From assembly GCA_036924855.1 (NCBI GenBank), contig JBAGRP010000001.1, positions 3,906,001 through 3,970,000 on the forward strand: a DNA stretch of 64,000 bases. The letters run 5' to 3'. The position numbers and the translations under genes were made by a program. The notes under the pieces are model-generated. The model saw only the letters and a program-made list of their open reading frames with translations. It ran no database searches and had not been told where the DNA came from. Shown here piece by piece: positions 53,562 through 63,483 of this stretch. The stretch comes from Nitrobacteraceae bacterium AZCC 2146. GTDB taxonomy: Bacteria > Pseudomonadota > Alphaproteobacteria > Rhizobiales > Xanthobacteraceae. The first letter of the stretch is position 1; each line of letters begins with the position of its first letter.

Positions 53562-54218
53562 ATGATCCGGCCCGATCTTATCATTTTCGACTGCGACGGC
53601 GTATTGGTCGATAGCGAGCTGCTGAGCTGCCGCTGTCTTTCGGCAGCGTTGGCAGGGTACGGCATCACTCTCGGCGTCGATCAGGCACTCGATCTGTTCC
53701 TAGGGCGAAACCTGACCGCGGTTTTCGAACATTACGAAGCGTTGGGACGCTCGATCCCCAAGCAATTTGCGGACGAACTGAAGATCGGGATTCGCGCCAC
53801 CTTTCTTTCGTCGCTTTGCCCGATCGAAGGGGTGAATTCGGTACTCGAGGACTTGCGAATCCCGCATTGCGTCGCCTCGTCCAGCGATGTCGATCGGGTG
53901 TCCTTCTCGCTTTCTCTGACCGGCCTCGCGCCGCATTTCGACACGCGCCTCTACACCTCGCAGATGGTGGAACGCGGCAAACCCACTCCTGACCTCTTCC
54001 TCTACGCCGCCGAAAGGATGCGGGTAGATCCGCGTCGCACCCTGGTGATCGAGGATAGCGTCAGCGGCGTAAGAGCCGGCAAGGCTGCCGGGATGATCGT
54101 TTGGGGATTTGTCGGAGGCAGCCACTATCAATCGCGTGACGGCAACGCCATTCTCCGCGAAGCGGGGGCCGATCGCGTGTTCGAGCGAATGGCGGATTTT
54201 TGGCGAACGGATCGGTAG
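53562..54218 (+). CDS. HAD-superfamily phosphatase (beta-phosphoglucomutase-like)
   Basis: 218 residues. HAD motif I FDCDGVLVDSE at residues 8-18 with both Asp, motif II SSSD near 107, motif III Lys in ERGKPTPD near 145 and motif IV VIEDSVSG near 170. The cap type and sequence resemble sugar-phosphate phosphatases. It is first in the polyol operon; eight bases separate it from the regulator. It probably dephosphorylates a pathway sugar phosphate. Confidence 0.88.
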   Translation: MIRPDLIIFDCDGVLVDSELLSCRCLSAALAGYGITLGVDQALDLFLGRNLTAVFEHYEALGRSIPKQFADELKIGIRATFLSSLCPIEGVNSVLEDLRIPHCVASSSDVDRVSFSLSLTGLAPHFDTRLYTSQMVERGKPTPDLFLYAAERMRVDPRRTLVIEDSVSGVRAGKAAGMIVWGFVGGSHYQSRDGNAILREAGADRVFERMADFWRTDR

Positions 54219-54225
54219 GAGTTTG

Positions 54226-55179
54226 ATGGCGGCATCCGACATCGAGAAATCGCGCCTGGACGAGGCCGCGCGTGCCGGCTGGCTGTATTTCATTGCCGGC
54301 CACACGCAGGACGAAATCGCCAAAATGCTGAAGGTTTCGCGCGCATCAGCCCAGCGCCTGGTTTCACTCTGTCTGGTCGAGCGCCTGATCACCTTCCGGC
54401 TGGAGCATCCGATTGCGGCGTGCATGGAATTAGCGGTGCGGCTGAAGGATTTGTTTCACCTCAGCTACTGTGAAGTCGTTCCGAATGACCCCGCCGCGCC
54501 GCTTTCGGCGGCCGGAATTGCCGAACGAGCTGCGAACATCCTGGAAACGACGTTGCGTAGCGAGAAGCCAACGATCGTGGCTTTGGGCACCGGGAGAGCG
54601 GTGCGGGCCGCCGTCGAGCGCGTGTCTCCGATCGACTGTCCGAATCACCAGATCGTGTCGCTGGTTGGAAACATTTCGGCCGACGGCTCGGCCAGCTTCT
54701 TCGATACCGTCGGTCGTCTCGCCGATCGGACCAAGGCGCGCCATTATCCGATGCCGCTGCCGTTTCTGATGTCGTCCGAGCGGGAGCGCGACCAGATGCT
54801 CAAGATAGATCCGATCGCCAAGGTGAGAGCGGTCGCCGCCAAGGCCGACCTGCGGCTTGTCGGGGTCGGCCAGATGGATCGGCAGGCGCAAGTCCACGTT
54901 GACGGTTTCGTCTCGCGCGAAGAGCTGCTCGAGATGATGCGGCTGGGCGCCGTTGGCGAACTGATCGGCTGGGCATACGACGAGGAGGGGCACCTCATCA
55001 AAGGCGGGACAAACCTTCGCCTCACCAGCATTCCACCGCAGGTACCTGCCGAGGCCCTGACCATCGGAGCGGCGGTCGGTCGTGCCAAGGTTGCGGCGAT
55101 CAGGGCGGCGCTGAAGGGGCGCCTCCTCAACGGCTTGATTACCGACGAAGCGACGGCAGCCGCGATTCTCAAGCAGTAG
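54226..55179 (+). CDS. SorC/DeoR-type sugar-binding transcriptional regulator (SmoC-like)
   Basis: 317 residues. N-terminal HTH (AGHTQDEIAKMLKVSRASAQ) and a sugar-binding SorC domain with the VALGTGRAVRAAV segment. Its length and position upstream of a sorbitol/mannitol transporter match SmoC-type regulators that sense a phosphosugar. TAGGAG lies directly before the ATG. It probably controls the downstream operon, perhaps through the 55196 palindrome. Confidence 0.88.
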   Translation: MAASDIEKSRLDEAARAGWLYFIAGHTQDEIAKMLKVSRASAQRLVSLCLVERLITFRLEHPIAACMELAVRLKDLFHLSYCEVVPNDPAAPLSAAGIAERAANILETTLRSEKPTIVALGTGRAVRAAVERVSPIDCPNHQIVSLVGNISADGSASFFDTVGRLADRTKARHYPMPLPFLMSSERERDQMLKIDPIAKVRAVAAKADLRLVGVGQMDRQAQVHVDGFVSREELLEMMRLGAVGELIGWAYDEEGHLIKGGTNLRLTSIPPQVPAEALTIGAAVGRAKVAAIRAALKGRLLNGLITDEATAAAILKQ

Positions 55180-55195
55180 CGAACCGGCCGGCCTT

Positions 55196-55208
55196 TCAAC
55201 CCGGTTGA
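55196..55208. promoter_or_regulatory. palindrome after the SmoC-like regulator
   Basis: TCAACC-C-GGTTGA is a 6-base inverted repeat around one base, inside a wider GCCGG...CCGGC setting. It could be the regulator's operator for the transport genes or a terminator hairpin; no T-run follows, which favours an operator. Confidence 0.35.
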
Positions 55209-55380
55209 GCCGGCGGGCGGCCGACGCCGATGCAAGGGTATTCGACTGCATCGCACCATTTCCTTCACCCAAGTTCGAGCTTCCAGAAGCCGGATTCTGA
55301 TCCTTGACAAGGTCAGGACGCGGTGTGAACATAATTGCAAGGCGTGGGCATATGCTCAACGCCAACTAAGGGAGGTTACC

Positions 55381-56694
55381 GTGAAGCACGTCCTCAGCAC
55401 CCTCGCGGGCGCGGCTATTCTGCTGGGCGCAGCCCCTTCCATCGCACAAACAACCCTGACGATTGCCACCGTGAACAATGGCGACATGATCCGGATGCAG
55501 GCGCTGACCAACGAGTTCACCGCCAAGAATCCCGACATCACGGTGAAATGGGTGACGCTCGAAGAGAACGTCCTACGCCAGCGCGTCACGACCGACATCG
55601 CGACCAAGGGCGGGCAGTTCGACGTGCTCACCATCGGCACCTACGAGGTGCCGATCTGGGCCAAGAAAAACTGGCTCATTCCGCTCGACAATCTCGGATC
55701 CGATTACGATACCGCGGACTTGCTCCCCAGGATCCGCGATGCCGTATCGGTCTCGGGCAAGCTCTATGCCGCACCGTTCTACGGCGAGAGTTCGATGGTG
55801 ATGTATCGCACGGACCTGTTCCAGAAGGCCGGATTGACGATGCCGGAAAAACCGACCTGGGATTTCGTGGTCGATGCGGCAAAGAAACTCACGGACAAGG
55901 ACGGCGGCGTCTACGGCATCTGTCTGAGAGGCAAAGCGGGCTGGGGCGAGAACATGGCCCTGTTGACGGCGATGTCCAACTCGTTCGGCGCGCGATGGTT
56001 CGACGAGAAGTGGCAGCCGCAGTTCGACAAGCCGGAATGGAAGAAGACTCTCACGACCTATGTCGATCTGATGAAGGTTGCGGGGCCCCCCGGCGCAAGC
56101 TCGAACGGCTTCAACGAAAACCTGGCGTTGTTCAACTCCGGCAAGTGCGGGATGTGGATCGATGCCACGGTAGCGGCCTCTTTCGTGACCAACCCCAAGG
56201 ATTCCCAGGTTGCCGACAAGGTCGGCTTTGCACTCGCGCCGAATGCGGGGCTAGGCAAGAACGCCAACTGGCTGTGGGCGTGGAACCTCGCGATTCCGGC
56301 GGGTTCGAAGAAGGTCGCTGCTGCAGAAAAATTCATCGCATGGGCGACCGGCAAGGACTACACCCAGCTCGTCGCCAAGAAGGAGGGATGGGCCAATGTG
56401 CCGCCCGGCACGCGAACCTCGCTCTATCAAAACCCGGAGTACCTGAAGGTCGCTCCCTTCGCCAAGCTGACGCTGGCGTCGATCGACGCAGCCGATCCGA
56501 ACAAGCCAACGGTGCAGCCGGTGCCCTATGTCGGGGTGCAATACGCGGCGATCCCGGAATTTCAGGGTATCGGCACCACCGTCGGCCAGCAATTCTCGGC
56601 CGCACTAGCCGGCTCATCGACGGTCGACGCGGCGCTCGCTGCTGCGCAATCGGCCACGGAGCGTGAAATGAAGCGCGCGGGCTATATCAAGTAA
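55381..56694 (+). CDS. smoE: sugar alcohol ABC transporter binding protein (SmoE-like)
   Basis: 437 residues, GTG start with GGGAGGTTACC upstream. The signal peptide ends at PSIAQ. The family-1 binding fold includes ITVKWVTLEENVLRQRVTTD and YAAPFYGESSMVMYR, close to sorbitol/mannitol-binding SmoE. It acts in the periplasm and delivers polyols to the permeases encoded next. Confidence 0.88.
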   Translation: MKHVLSTLAGAAILLGAAPSIAQTTLTIATVNNGDMIRMQALTNEFTAKNPDITVKWVTLEENVLRQRVTTDIATKGGQFDVLTIGTYEVPIWAKKNWLIPLDNLGSDYDTADLLPRIRDAVSVSGKLYAAPFYGESSMVMYRTDLFQKAGLTMPEKPTWDFVVDAAKKLTDKDGGVYGICLRGKAGWGENMALLTAMSNSFGARWFDEKWQPQFDKPEWKKTLTTYVDLMKVAGPPGASSNGFNENLALFNSGKCGMWIDATVAASFVTNPKDSQVADKVGFALAPNAGLGKNANWLWAWNLAIPAGSKKVAAAEKFIAWATGKDYTQLVAKKEGWANVPPGTRTSLYQNPEYLKVAPFAKLTLASIDAADPNKPTVQPVPYVGVQYAAIPEFQGIGTTVGQQFSAALAGSSTVDAALAAAQSATEREMKRAGYIK

Positions 56695-56814
56695 CGCGAC
56701 CGCGTCGATCCCTGCGGCGATCTCCTCCCGACAAGCCGCAGACTGACTGCCGTCCAGTCCGAACGACCGGACGGCAGTCCTCATCGAGTTTCTCCGGATA
56801 ACAAGGAGGCGGCG

Positions 56815-57687
56815 ATGGCAACCCAGCAAACCCAGGTCCTCGGAAGGGCCCTGCTGACGCCGGCTGTCGCATTGCTGTTCATCTGGATGATCGTCCCGCT
56901 GGCCATGACGATCTATTTTTCGACGCTCCATTACACCCTGATGGATCCGGAATCGGAGCGTTTCGTCGGGCTGGAGAATTTTCGATATTTTCTCACGGAC
57001 CCCGCGTTTTTGACCTCCCTGCAGAACACCCTGGTGCTGGTCGGCTCGGTCCTGGCCATCACCATCCTGCTCGGTACGCCGCTCGCGCTGCTGCTCGACC
57101 AGCCGGTGATCGGGCGCAGCGTCGTTCGGCTGATGGTGATCGCGCCGTTTTTCGTTATGCCGACCGTCAGCGCGCTGGTGTGGAAGAACCTGCTGATGCA
57201 TCCGGTCTCGGGACTGTTCGCCTGGATCGCGACGTCATTCGGGCTGACACCGATCGACTGGTTCACCGATGCGCCCTTGTTCGCGGTGATACTGATTGTC
57301 GCCTGGCAATGGCTGCCGTTTGCCACCCTGATATTGCTGACGGCGCTGCAGTCCCAGGACGAGGAGCAGAAGGAAGCGGCCGAGATGGACGGAGCGAGTG
57401 CGCTTTCGATTTTCATCTATCTCACTTTGCCGCACCTCGCGCGACCGATCACGGTGGTCATCCTGATCGAAACGATATTTCTGCTCTCGGTGTTCGCCGA
57501 AATCTTCGTTACGACCGGCGGTGGCCCGGGTATGCAGACCACCAACATTGCATTCCTGATCTACGCACAAGCTCTGATTCAGTTCGACGTCGGCAACGCC
57601 TCCGCCGGCGGGCTGGTCGCGGTCGTCATCGCCAATATCGTGGCCTTCTTCCTGGTGCGGGTCATCGGACGGAATCTGGAGGCATAG
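56815..57687 (+). CDS. smoF: sugar alcohol ABC permease (SmoF-like)
   Basis: 290 residues with six predicted helices and the EAA loop (EAAEMDGASALSIFIYLTLP). First of two permeases (MalF-type); AAGGAGG precedes the ATG. It is followed directly by the second permease. Confidence 0.9.
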   Translation: MATQQTQVLGRALLTPAVALLFIWMIVPLAMTIYFSTLHYTLMDPESERFVGLENFRYFLTDPAFLTSLQNTLVLVGSVLAITILLGTPLALLLDQPVIGRSVVRLMVIAPFFVMPTVSALVWKNLLMHPVSGLFAWIATSFGLTPIDWFTDAPLFAVILIVAWQWLPFATLILLTALQSQDEEQKEAAEMDGASALSIFIYLTLPHLARPITVVILIETIFLLSVFAEIFVTTGGGPGMQTTNIAFLIYAQALIQFDVGNASAGGLVAVVIANIVAFFLVRVIGRNLEA

Positions 57688-57689
57688 CG

Positions 57690-58520
57690 ATGGCACGCAA
57701 GGTAACTTCGAGACGGGTTTGGGTGTCGACCGGGGCGGCGTGGTTGTTCGGGTTTTTGATCTTCCTGCCGATCTTGTGGATGGTGCTGACCAGCTTCAAG
57801 AGCGAGCTCGATGCGTTCGCCATGCCGCCAAAATTCCTGTTGTTTCACTGGACCACGGAGAACTATGCCACGGTGCAGGAGCGCAGCGACTACCTGCATC
57901 ACGCGCTCAATTCGATCATGGTTGCGGGAGGCTCGACGCTGATTGCGATGCTGATCGCTGTTCCGGCGGCCTGGTCGATGGCATTTGCGCCGACGAAACG
58001 GACCAAGGATGTTCTGCTCTGGATGCTCTCGACCAAGATGATGCCGCCGGTCGGCGTTCTGGTCCCGATCTATCTGATCTACCGGGATTTCGGGCTGCTC
58101 GATACGCGCGCAGGCCTGGTCTTCATCCTGTGTCTTGGCAATCTGCCGATCGTCGTCTGGATGCTCTTCACCTATTTCAAGGAGATTCCAAAGGACATCC
58201 TCGAGGCGGCGCGGATGGATGGCGCGACCATCGGACGCGAACTCATCTATGTGCTGACGCCGATGGCCATTCCCGGTCTCGCCTCGACCCTTCTCCTCAA
58301 TTTCATTCTGGCGTGGAACGAGGCATTTTGGACGCTGAACCTGTCGACGCTGGACGCCGCACCGCTCACGGTTTTCATCGCATCCTATTCAAGTCCTGAG
58401 GGCCTGTTCTGGGCAAAACTGTCGGCCGCATCGACGCTCGCCATCGCTCCGATCATCATCCTCGGATGGTTCACGCAGCGGCAGCTCGTCCGCGGACTGA
58501 CGTTCGGCGCCGTCAAATAG
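57690..58520 (+). CDS. smoG: sugar alcohol ABC permease (SmoG-like)
   Basis: 276 residues, MalG-type permease with six helices and EAA loop EAARMDGATIGRELIYVLTP. The ATG at 57690 has GGAGG upstream, two bases after the smoF stop. It pairs with SmoF to form the polyol channel. Confidence 0.9.
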   Translation: MARKVTSRRVWVSTGAAWLFGFLIFLPILWMVLTSFKSELDAFAMPPKFLLFHWTTENYATVQERSDYLHHALNSIMVAGGSTLIAMLIAVPAAWSMAFAPTKRTKDVLLWMLSTKMMPPVGVLVPIYLIYRDFGLLDTRAGLVFILCLGNLPIVVWMLFTYFKEIPKDILEAARMDGATIGRELIYVLTPMAIPGLASTLLLNFILAWNEAFWTLNLSTLDAAPLTVFIASYSSPEGLFWAKLSAASTLAIAPIIILGWFTQRQLVRGLTFGAVK

Positions 58521-58538
58521 CAAAGGGGACCGTAGATC

Positions 58539-59543
58539 ATGGGCCAGATCACGCTGCAAGGAGTCCGCAAATCGTTCGGGCCGGTCAACATCATCAAGGA
58601 TGCCAACCTGGATATCGAGGACGGTGCCTTCGTGGTATTCGTCGGGCCGTCCGGCTGCGGGAAGACGACCCTGCTGCGGCTGATCGCGGGACTTGAAGAC
58701 GTCACCGGCGGACAAATCCTGATCGACGGCAAGAGCGTGGTGGACGTCCCACCGGCCAAGCGCGGCCTGTCGATGGTGTTCCAGTCCTATGCGCTCTATC
58801 CGCATATGAGCGTCCGCGGCAACATCGCGTTTGGCCTAAAGATGGCGGGGCTGCCGCGCCCGGAGATCGACCGCAAGGTGGAGGCCGCGGCCGCCACGCT
58901 GAACCTGACCCCCTATCTCGATCGAAAGCCGCGCGATCTTTCCGGCGGACAACGTCAGCGCGTCGCGATCGGCCGCGCGATCGTGCGCGAGCCAAAGGCG
59001 TTTCTGTTCGACGAGCCGCTGTCGAATCTCGACGCCGCACTCCGCGTCTAGATGCGCATGGAGGTGACAAAACTGCAGAAGCAGCTTGGGACCACCGCCG
59101 TCTACGTCACGCATGATCAGGTCGAGGCGATGACGATGGCCGACAAGATTGTCGTACTCAACGCGGGCAATATCGAACAATACGGCACGCCGTTGGAATT
59201 GTACGAGCGCCCGGCGAACCTGTTCGTCGCCGGCTTCATCGGATCGCCGAAGATGAATTTTGTGCCGGGCGAGGCGGCCGACGAACCCGCCATCGCCACG
59301 CTCGGCGTCAGGCCCGAGCATCTGAAAATCGGCAAGGAGGGGGAAGGCTGGCCCGGAACCGTATCGGTCGCCGAGCATCTGGGCAGCGATACGTTCCTCT
59401 ACGTCGACGCCGGAAAACTTGGGATGCTGACGGCGCGATGCATCGGAGAATTCAGCCTGAAAGCTGGCGACCGCGTGTGGCTTTCGCCGGATCCGGCCCG
59501 CCTGCACCGTTTCGACAAGGAGGGTGAGGTCGTCAGGAGGTAA
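58539..59543 (+). pseudogene. smoK: sugar alcohol ABC ATPase (SmoK-like) with an internal amber codon
   Basis: The frame would encode 334 residues. Walker [10 protein letters not shown] (near residue 37), LSGGQRQR, Walker B FLFDEP and D-loop SNLDAALR are followed by TAG at 59049-59051; the frame then continues [10 protein letters not shown] (H-loop) and the C-terminal regulatory domain ([13 protein letters not shown]) unchanged. The expected residue is Gln (CAG), so one C-to-T change explains it. The truncated 170-residue product lacks the H-loop and would not hydrolyse ATP normally. Confidence 0.88.
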
Positions 59544-59583
59544 GGCCGCGGCGTCCTTAACGAGCAAACAGGAAAAAGAAAAA

Positions 59584-60357
59584 ATGTATCTGGAAAAATT
59601 CAGGCTGGATCGAAAAACGGCCCTGGTAACTGGCGCCGGCCAGGGAATCGGCCTTGCCTGCGCGGAGGCGTTGGCCGAGGCGGGCGCCAAGGTCGTGATC
59701 GCGGATCGCGACCCCGGTGCTGCTGAGACCGGTTGTGCGAGCCTGAAAGCGAAAGGCCTGGATGCCGAGACCGTTATTATGGATGTAACGGACTCGCACC
59801 GCGTTTCCGAGGTCGCCGATCAACTGGCGTCTCGTTACGGCGGGATCGATATCCTCGTCAATAATGCGGGCATTGCGCGAAGCGAGACACCGGCCGAGAA
59901 GGTAACCGACGAACATTGGCTCAACGTCGTCGACGTCAATCTCAATGGCACGTTCTGGTGTTGCCGTGCCTTCGGCAAATACATGCTGGACGCCAAGTCG
60001 GGTTCCATTGTGAACATCGGTTCGATGTCCGGTTTCATCGTCAACAAACCGCAGGAGCAGTGCTACTACAACGCCTCGAAGGCCGCAGTGCACCATCTCA
60101 CCAAGTCGCTCGCGGCCGAGTGGGGCGCGCGCGGCGTCCGCGTCAACGCCGTGGCCCCGACTTACGTCGCAACCCCCCTCAACGCATTCGTCAAAAACAG
60201 CCCGCAGATGTACAATGCCTGGATCGGCGGTACGCCGATGGCCCGAATGGGGGAGGTCGACGAAATCGCCTCCGTCGTCCTGTTCTTGGCCTCCGACGCC
60301 GCCAGCCTGATGACCGGCAGCGTCGTTCTCGTTGACGGCGGTTATACGTGCTGGTGA
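59584..60357 (+). CDS. short-chain dehydrogenase (polyol dehydrogenase)
   Basis: 257 residues, classical SDR. NAD motif TGAGQGIG, the acidic VVIADRD strand end (NAD preference), NNAG, and the active site with Ser in IGSMSGF and YNASK. The end ASLMTGSVVLVDGGYT is typical. In this operon it most likely oxidises the imported sugar alcohol to a ketose. AGGAAAAAG precedes the ATG. Confidence 0.9.
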   Translation: MYLEKFRLDRKTALVTGAGQGIGLACAEALAEAGAKVVIADRDPGAAETGCASLKAKGLDAETVIMDVTDSHRVSEVADQLASRYGGIDILVNNAGIARSETPAEKVTDEHWLNVVDVNLNGTFWCCRAFGKYMLDAKSGSIVNIGSMSGFIVNKPQEQCYYNASKAAVHHLTKSLAAEWGARGVRVNAVAPTYVATPLNAFVKNSPQMYNAWIGGTPMARMGEVDEIASVVLFLASDAASLMTGSVVLVDGGYTCW

Positions 60358-60385
60358 GCTGGCGCTGATCTGAGGCGGAGTTGCA

Positions 60386-62050
60386 ATGAGGCAGGCTTTC
60401 ATCGGCGTCGACGTCGGAACGTCGAGTGCGCGCGCCGGGCTGTTTGACGAGAAAGGAAACCTGCTGGCGACCGCCCGGCATCCGATCACGGTGTGGCACG
60501 ACGTGGGCAGCGTCGTCGAACAGTCGTCTTCCGAGATCTGGGCAGCTTGCGTCGCTTCGGTCCGAGCCGCGATGGCGGAGGCAGCAATTGAGCCTTCCGC
60601 GGTCAAGGGCATGGGTTTCGATGCGACCTGCTCGCTCGTGGTGCTCGACGCCGGCGCCAATCCGCTGACGGTAAATAGCTCCGGCGACGAACGGCGAAAC
60701 GTCATCGTTTGGATGGATCATCGCGCGATAGCTGAGGCCCGTCAGGTTAACGAAACGCAGGACGACGTTCTCCGCTATGTCGGCGGTTCGATCTCACCCG
60801 AAATGGAAATTCCCAAGCTTCTGTGGCTGAAGCGATACCTGCCGTCGACTTATCGGTTGGCCGGTCACTTCTTTGACCTCGCCGATTACCTTTCGTTTCG
60901 CGCCACGGGGTCGACGGCACGGTCGATGTGCACGCTCGCTTGCAAATGGAATTATCTCGCCCACGAACAACGCTGGAGCGGCAGTTATTTCGAGCGTATC
61001 GGCCTTGGCGATCTTGCCTCGGACCAATATGCGCGAATCGGAAGAGAGATCGTCCCCCCCGGCACGCCGCTGGGCGCTGGCCTCACCAAATCTGCGGCGC
61101 AGGATTTCGGCCTGCTCGAGGGAACGCCAGTCGGCGCGTCGCTGATCGACGCTCACGCCGGCGGCGCCGGCACGATCGGCGGGCGCAAGACGTCTGGCGA
61201 TTCAGTCGATGTATGCCGTCGTCTTGCCTACATCATGGGGACCTCGGCCTGCATCATGGCGACAACCTCCGAACCTTGCTTCGTCCCAGGTGTCTGGGGC
61301 CCTTACTATTCTGGGATGGTTCCGGGGTTCTGGCTCAACGAAGGCGGCCAATCCGCGGCGGGCGCGGCCATCGACCATCTCATAAGATCCCACCCCGCGT
61401 ATAATGAGGCCGTTGCGATGGCGCATGCCGGCGGCCTGGAAATCCTGGAATTTCTCGAACGGCGCATCGTCTCGCGCTGCAGCCGCCCGGGGGAGGCGGC
61501 ATTGCTTGCCCGTGACATCCACGTTCTGCCCGAGTTTCTCGGCAACCGGTCGCCGTTCGCCGATCCCGACTCCCGCGCGATCGTCGCAGGGATGGACCTC
61601 GATGTCGACATCGGCTCGATGGAACGGCTGTTCGTGGCCGGGCTTTGCGGGCTTGCCTATGGTCTTGCCGATGTCGTCGAATGCTTTCGATCGAACGGCG
61701 TGGATAGCGACCTGATGGTGATCAGCGGCGGCGCAGGTCGAAGTTCGCTGGTGCGCCAGATCATGGCGGATACGACGGGCCTCACCGTTGCGGTGCCCGA
61801 AACGCAGGAACCGGTCCTGCTCGGGGCCGCAATGCTGGGAGCAGTCGCGGCGAGGTCTTGCAGAACGATTGGCGAGGCGATGGCCGCGATGTCGGCGATC
61901 GGCCGGCTGACCGAACCAACGACGCCGGGAATGGCGGACTACCACCGGACAAAGCGGCGGGTTCACGGGCTGATGCGAAAGCTCGACCGGGAAAGCCGCG
62001 ATACCATGCAGAACATCGAATCGATCGCCACCCTTGAGACGAAAAGTTAG
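60386..62050 (+). CDS. FGGY-family carbohydrate kinase (ribulokinase-like)
   Basis: 554 residues. The N-terminal GVDVGTSSARAGLFDEKGN phosphate loop, WMDHRA at about 114-119, and the C-terminal ISGGAGRS and LLGAAMLGAVAA motifs belong to the FGGY_YpCarbK-like branch, which phosphorylates D-ribulose and related ketoses. It fits the operon: alcohol import, oxidation to ketose, phosphorylation. The PfkB gene starts inside its end. Confidence 0.88.
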   Translation: MRQAFIGVDVGTSSARAGLFDEKGNLLATARHPITVWHDVGSVVEQSSSEIWAACVASVRAAMAEAAIEPSAVKGMGFDATCSLVVLDAGANPLTVNSSGDERRNVIVWMDHRAIAEARQVNETQDDVLRYVGGSISPEMEIPKLLWLKRYLPSTYRLAGHFFDLADYLSFRATGSTARSMCTLACKWNYLAHEQRWSGSYFERIGLGDLASDQYARIGREIVPPGTPLGAGLTKSAAQDFGLLEGTPVGASLIDAHAGGAGTIGGRKTSGDSVDVCRRLAYIMGTSACIMATTSEPCFVPGVWGPYYSGMVPGFWLNEGGQSAAGAAIDHLIRSHPAYNEAVAMAHAGGLEILEFLERRIVSRCSRPGEAALLARDIHVLPEFLGNRSPFADPDSRAIVAGMDLDVDIGSMERLFVAGLCGLAYGLADVVECFRSNGVDSDLMVISGGAGRSSLVRQIMADTTGLTVAVPETQEPVLLGAAMLGAVAARSCRTIGEAMAAMSAIGRLTEPTTPGMADYHRTKRRVHGLMRKLDRESRDTMQNIESIATLETKS

Positions 62051-62054
62051 AACC

Positions 62055-63029
62055 GTGCTGCTGAGTTGCGGAGATGCCCTGGTTGATTTCCTGCCTGTCA
62101 AAGCGGTGGACGGGCGCGACGCGGCCGTGCCCGTGGCCGGTGGATCCTGTCTCAACATAGCCGTCGGCATGGCCCGTCTCGGCGCACCGACAGGGTTTGT
62201 TGGCGGCATCTCGACCGATCTTTTCGGACGCATCATTGCCGACCACGCGTCGGCCTCGCGGGTCGATCTTCGATATGCTGTTCGTAGCGACCACCAGACG
62301 ACGCTGGCATTCGTCCGCACCGTCGCGGGCGAGCCGCAATATGCCTTCTATGACGAGGCGACGGCATCAAGAAACTGGACCTATCGACCGGGCTCAATCC
62401 CCTTCGACGAGATCGAAGCAATCCATGTCGGATCGACGACACTTGCCAGCGACCAGGGGGCGGCCAACGCGCTTGCGGTGGTCAAGGACGCCGGCGGATC
62501 GGTCACCATTTCCTTTGATCCGAATTGCCGGCCCAATCTGGTCAGGCGCAAGGCGCGTTACGTCGATCAGATGGACGTGTTTGCCGCCGCCGCCGACATC
62601 GTGCGGATGTCGGATGTCGATTTTGAATTTCTCTATGGCGGCAGTGACTACGGGGGAAGGGCGAGGTCGCTTATTGCCGCCGGTGCAAGCCTGGTCGTTG
62701 TCACGCGTGGGATCAAAGGAGCGCAAGCATGGCACGGAGGGGCGGGTATGGTTGAGGTCGAAGCGCCCACAACAGATGTGGTGGATACGATCGGGGCAGG
62801 CGACAGCTTTCAAGCCGCACTGCTGTTCGCTTTGCGGGCCGTCGGACGGATCAGGCGCGGAGCGCTGGCGCAAATGAATTCCGAAGAGCTTGGCCGGGCG
62901 TTGTCGTTCGCGTCGAGTTGTGCAGCCTTCACGTGCGGGCGCGCCGGAGCCGATCCTCCACGCCAATCAGATGTTGGTGCGGCGTTGGCTCGTCTTTTGT
63001 CGGATGGGCCCGCATGCGACGCGACATAA
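62055..63029 (+). CDS. PfkB-family carbohydrate kinase (fructokinase-like)
   Basis: 324 residues from a GTG at 62055 (a TTG at 62034 is also in frame and overlaps the FGGY gene). It has the PfkB GGSCLNIAVGMARLGAP motif and the C-terminal DTIGAGDSFQAAL with the catalytic Asp. With a polyol oxidised to fructose, it would give fructose phosphate. It is the last gene of the operon. Confidence 0.88.
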   Translation: MLLSCGDALVDFLPVKAVDGRDAAVPVAGGSCLNIAVGMARLGAPTGFVGGISTDLFGRIIADHASASRVDLRYAVRSDHQTTLAFVRTVAGEPQYAFYDEATASRNWTYRPGSIPFDEIEAIHVGSTTLASDQGAANALAVVKDAGGSVTISFDPNCRPNLVRRKARYVDQMDVFAAAADIVRMSDVDFEFLYGGSDYGGRARSLIAAGASLVVVTRGIKGAQAWHGGAGMVEVEAPTTDVVDTIGAGDSFQAALLFALRAVGRIRRGALAQMNSEELGRALSFASSCAAFTCGRAGADPPRQSDVGAALARLLSDGPACDAT

Positions 63030-63483
63030 GGAATGTCAACAAGGTATGGATGCTCGGAACCAGCGCGATCAGCAACTGCGTCGCTGGGATGGCGGCTTGC
63101 TCCGGACTGCTACGATCCCATCAGCGCGATTGCAGGCAATTGCTGTGACCAAAACCGACCTCTCCGACGTCTACCGTGTTCCCCGTCAGCACCCATGAGA
63201 CAATTTGAGGGACTTCACGAAGGGAGGATTTCTGGTTCATCGTAGCCGTAAGGAGCGAAGATGAAACAGAAATCCGGGCCGGACAAAGCGCCGGCAGAAC
63301 GGAGACTTGAAATAGGTGTGATGTATCGTTAGGCAACGAAAGCCATCCCGCTTCAAATGCCGACAAGCTGATCGATTCCGGTCGTGGCACCTTTGAGACA
63401 TGTTGACCGTTCTAAGAATTGTCCGCATATGGGGAAAGATCGGAACCGATCGGCCCTCCTATTTCAACCATGAGGCCTTGGCT
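63030..63483. other. gene-free stretch
   Basis: About 450 bases between the PfkB kinase and the Tat-exported hydrolase. No gene or repeat recognised. Confidence 0.35.
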
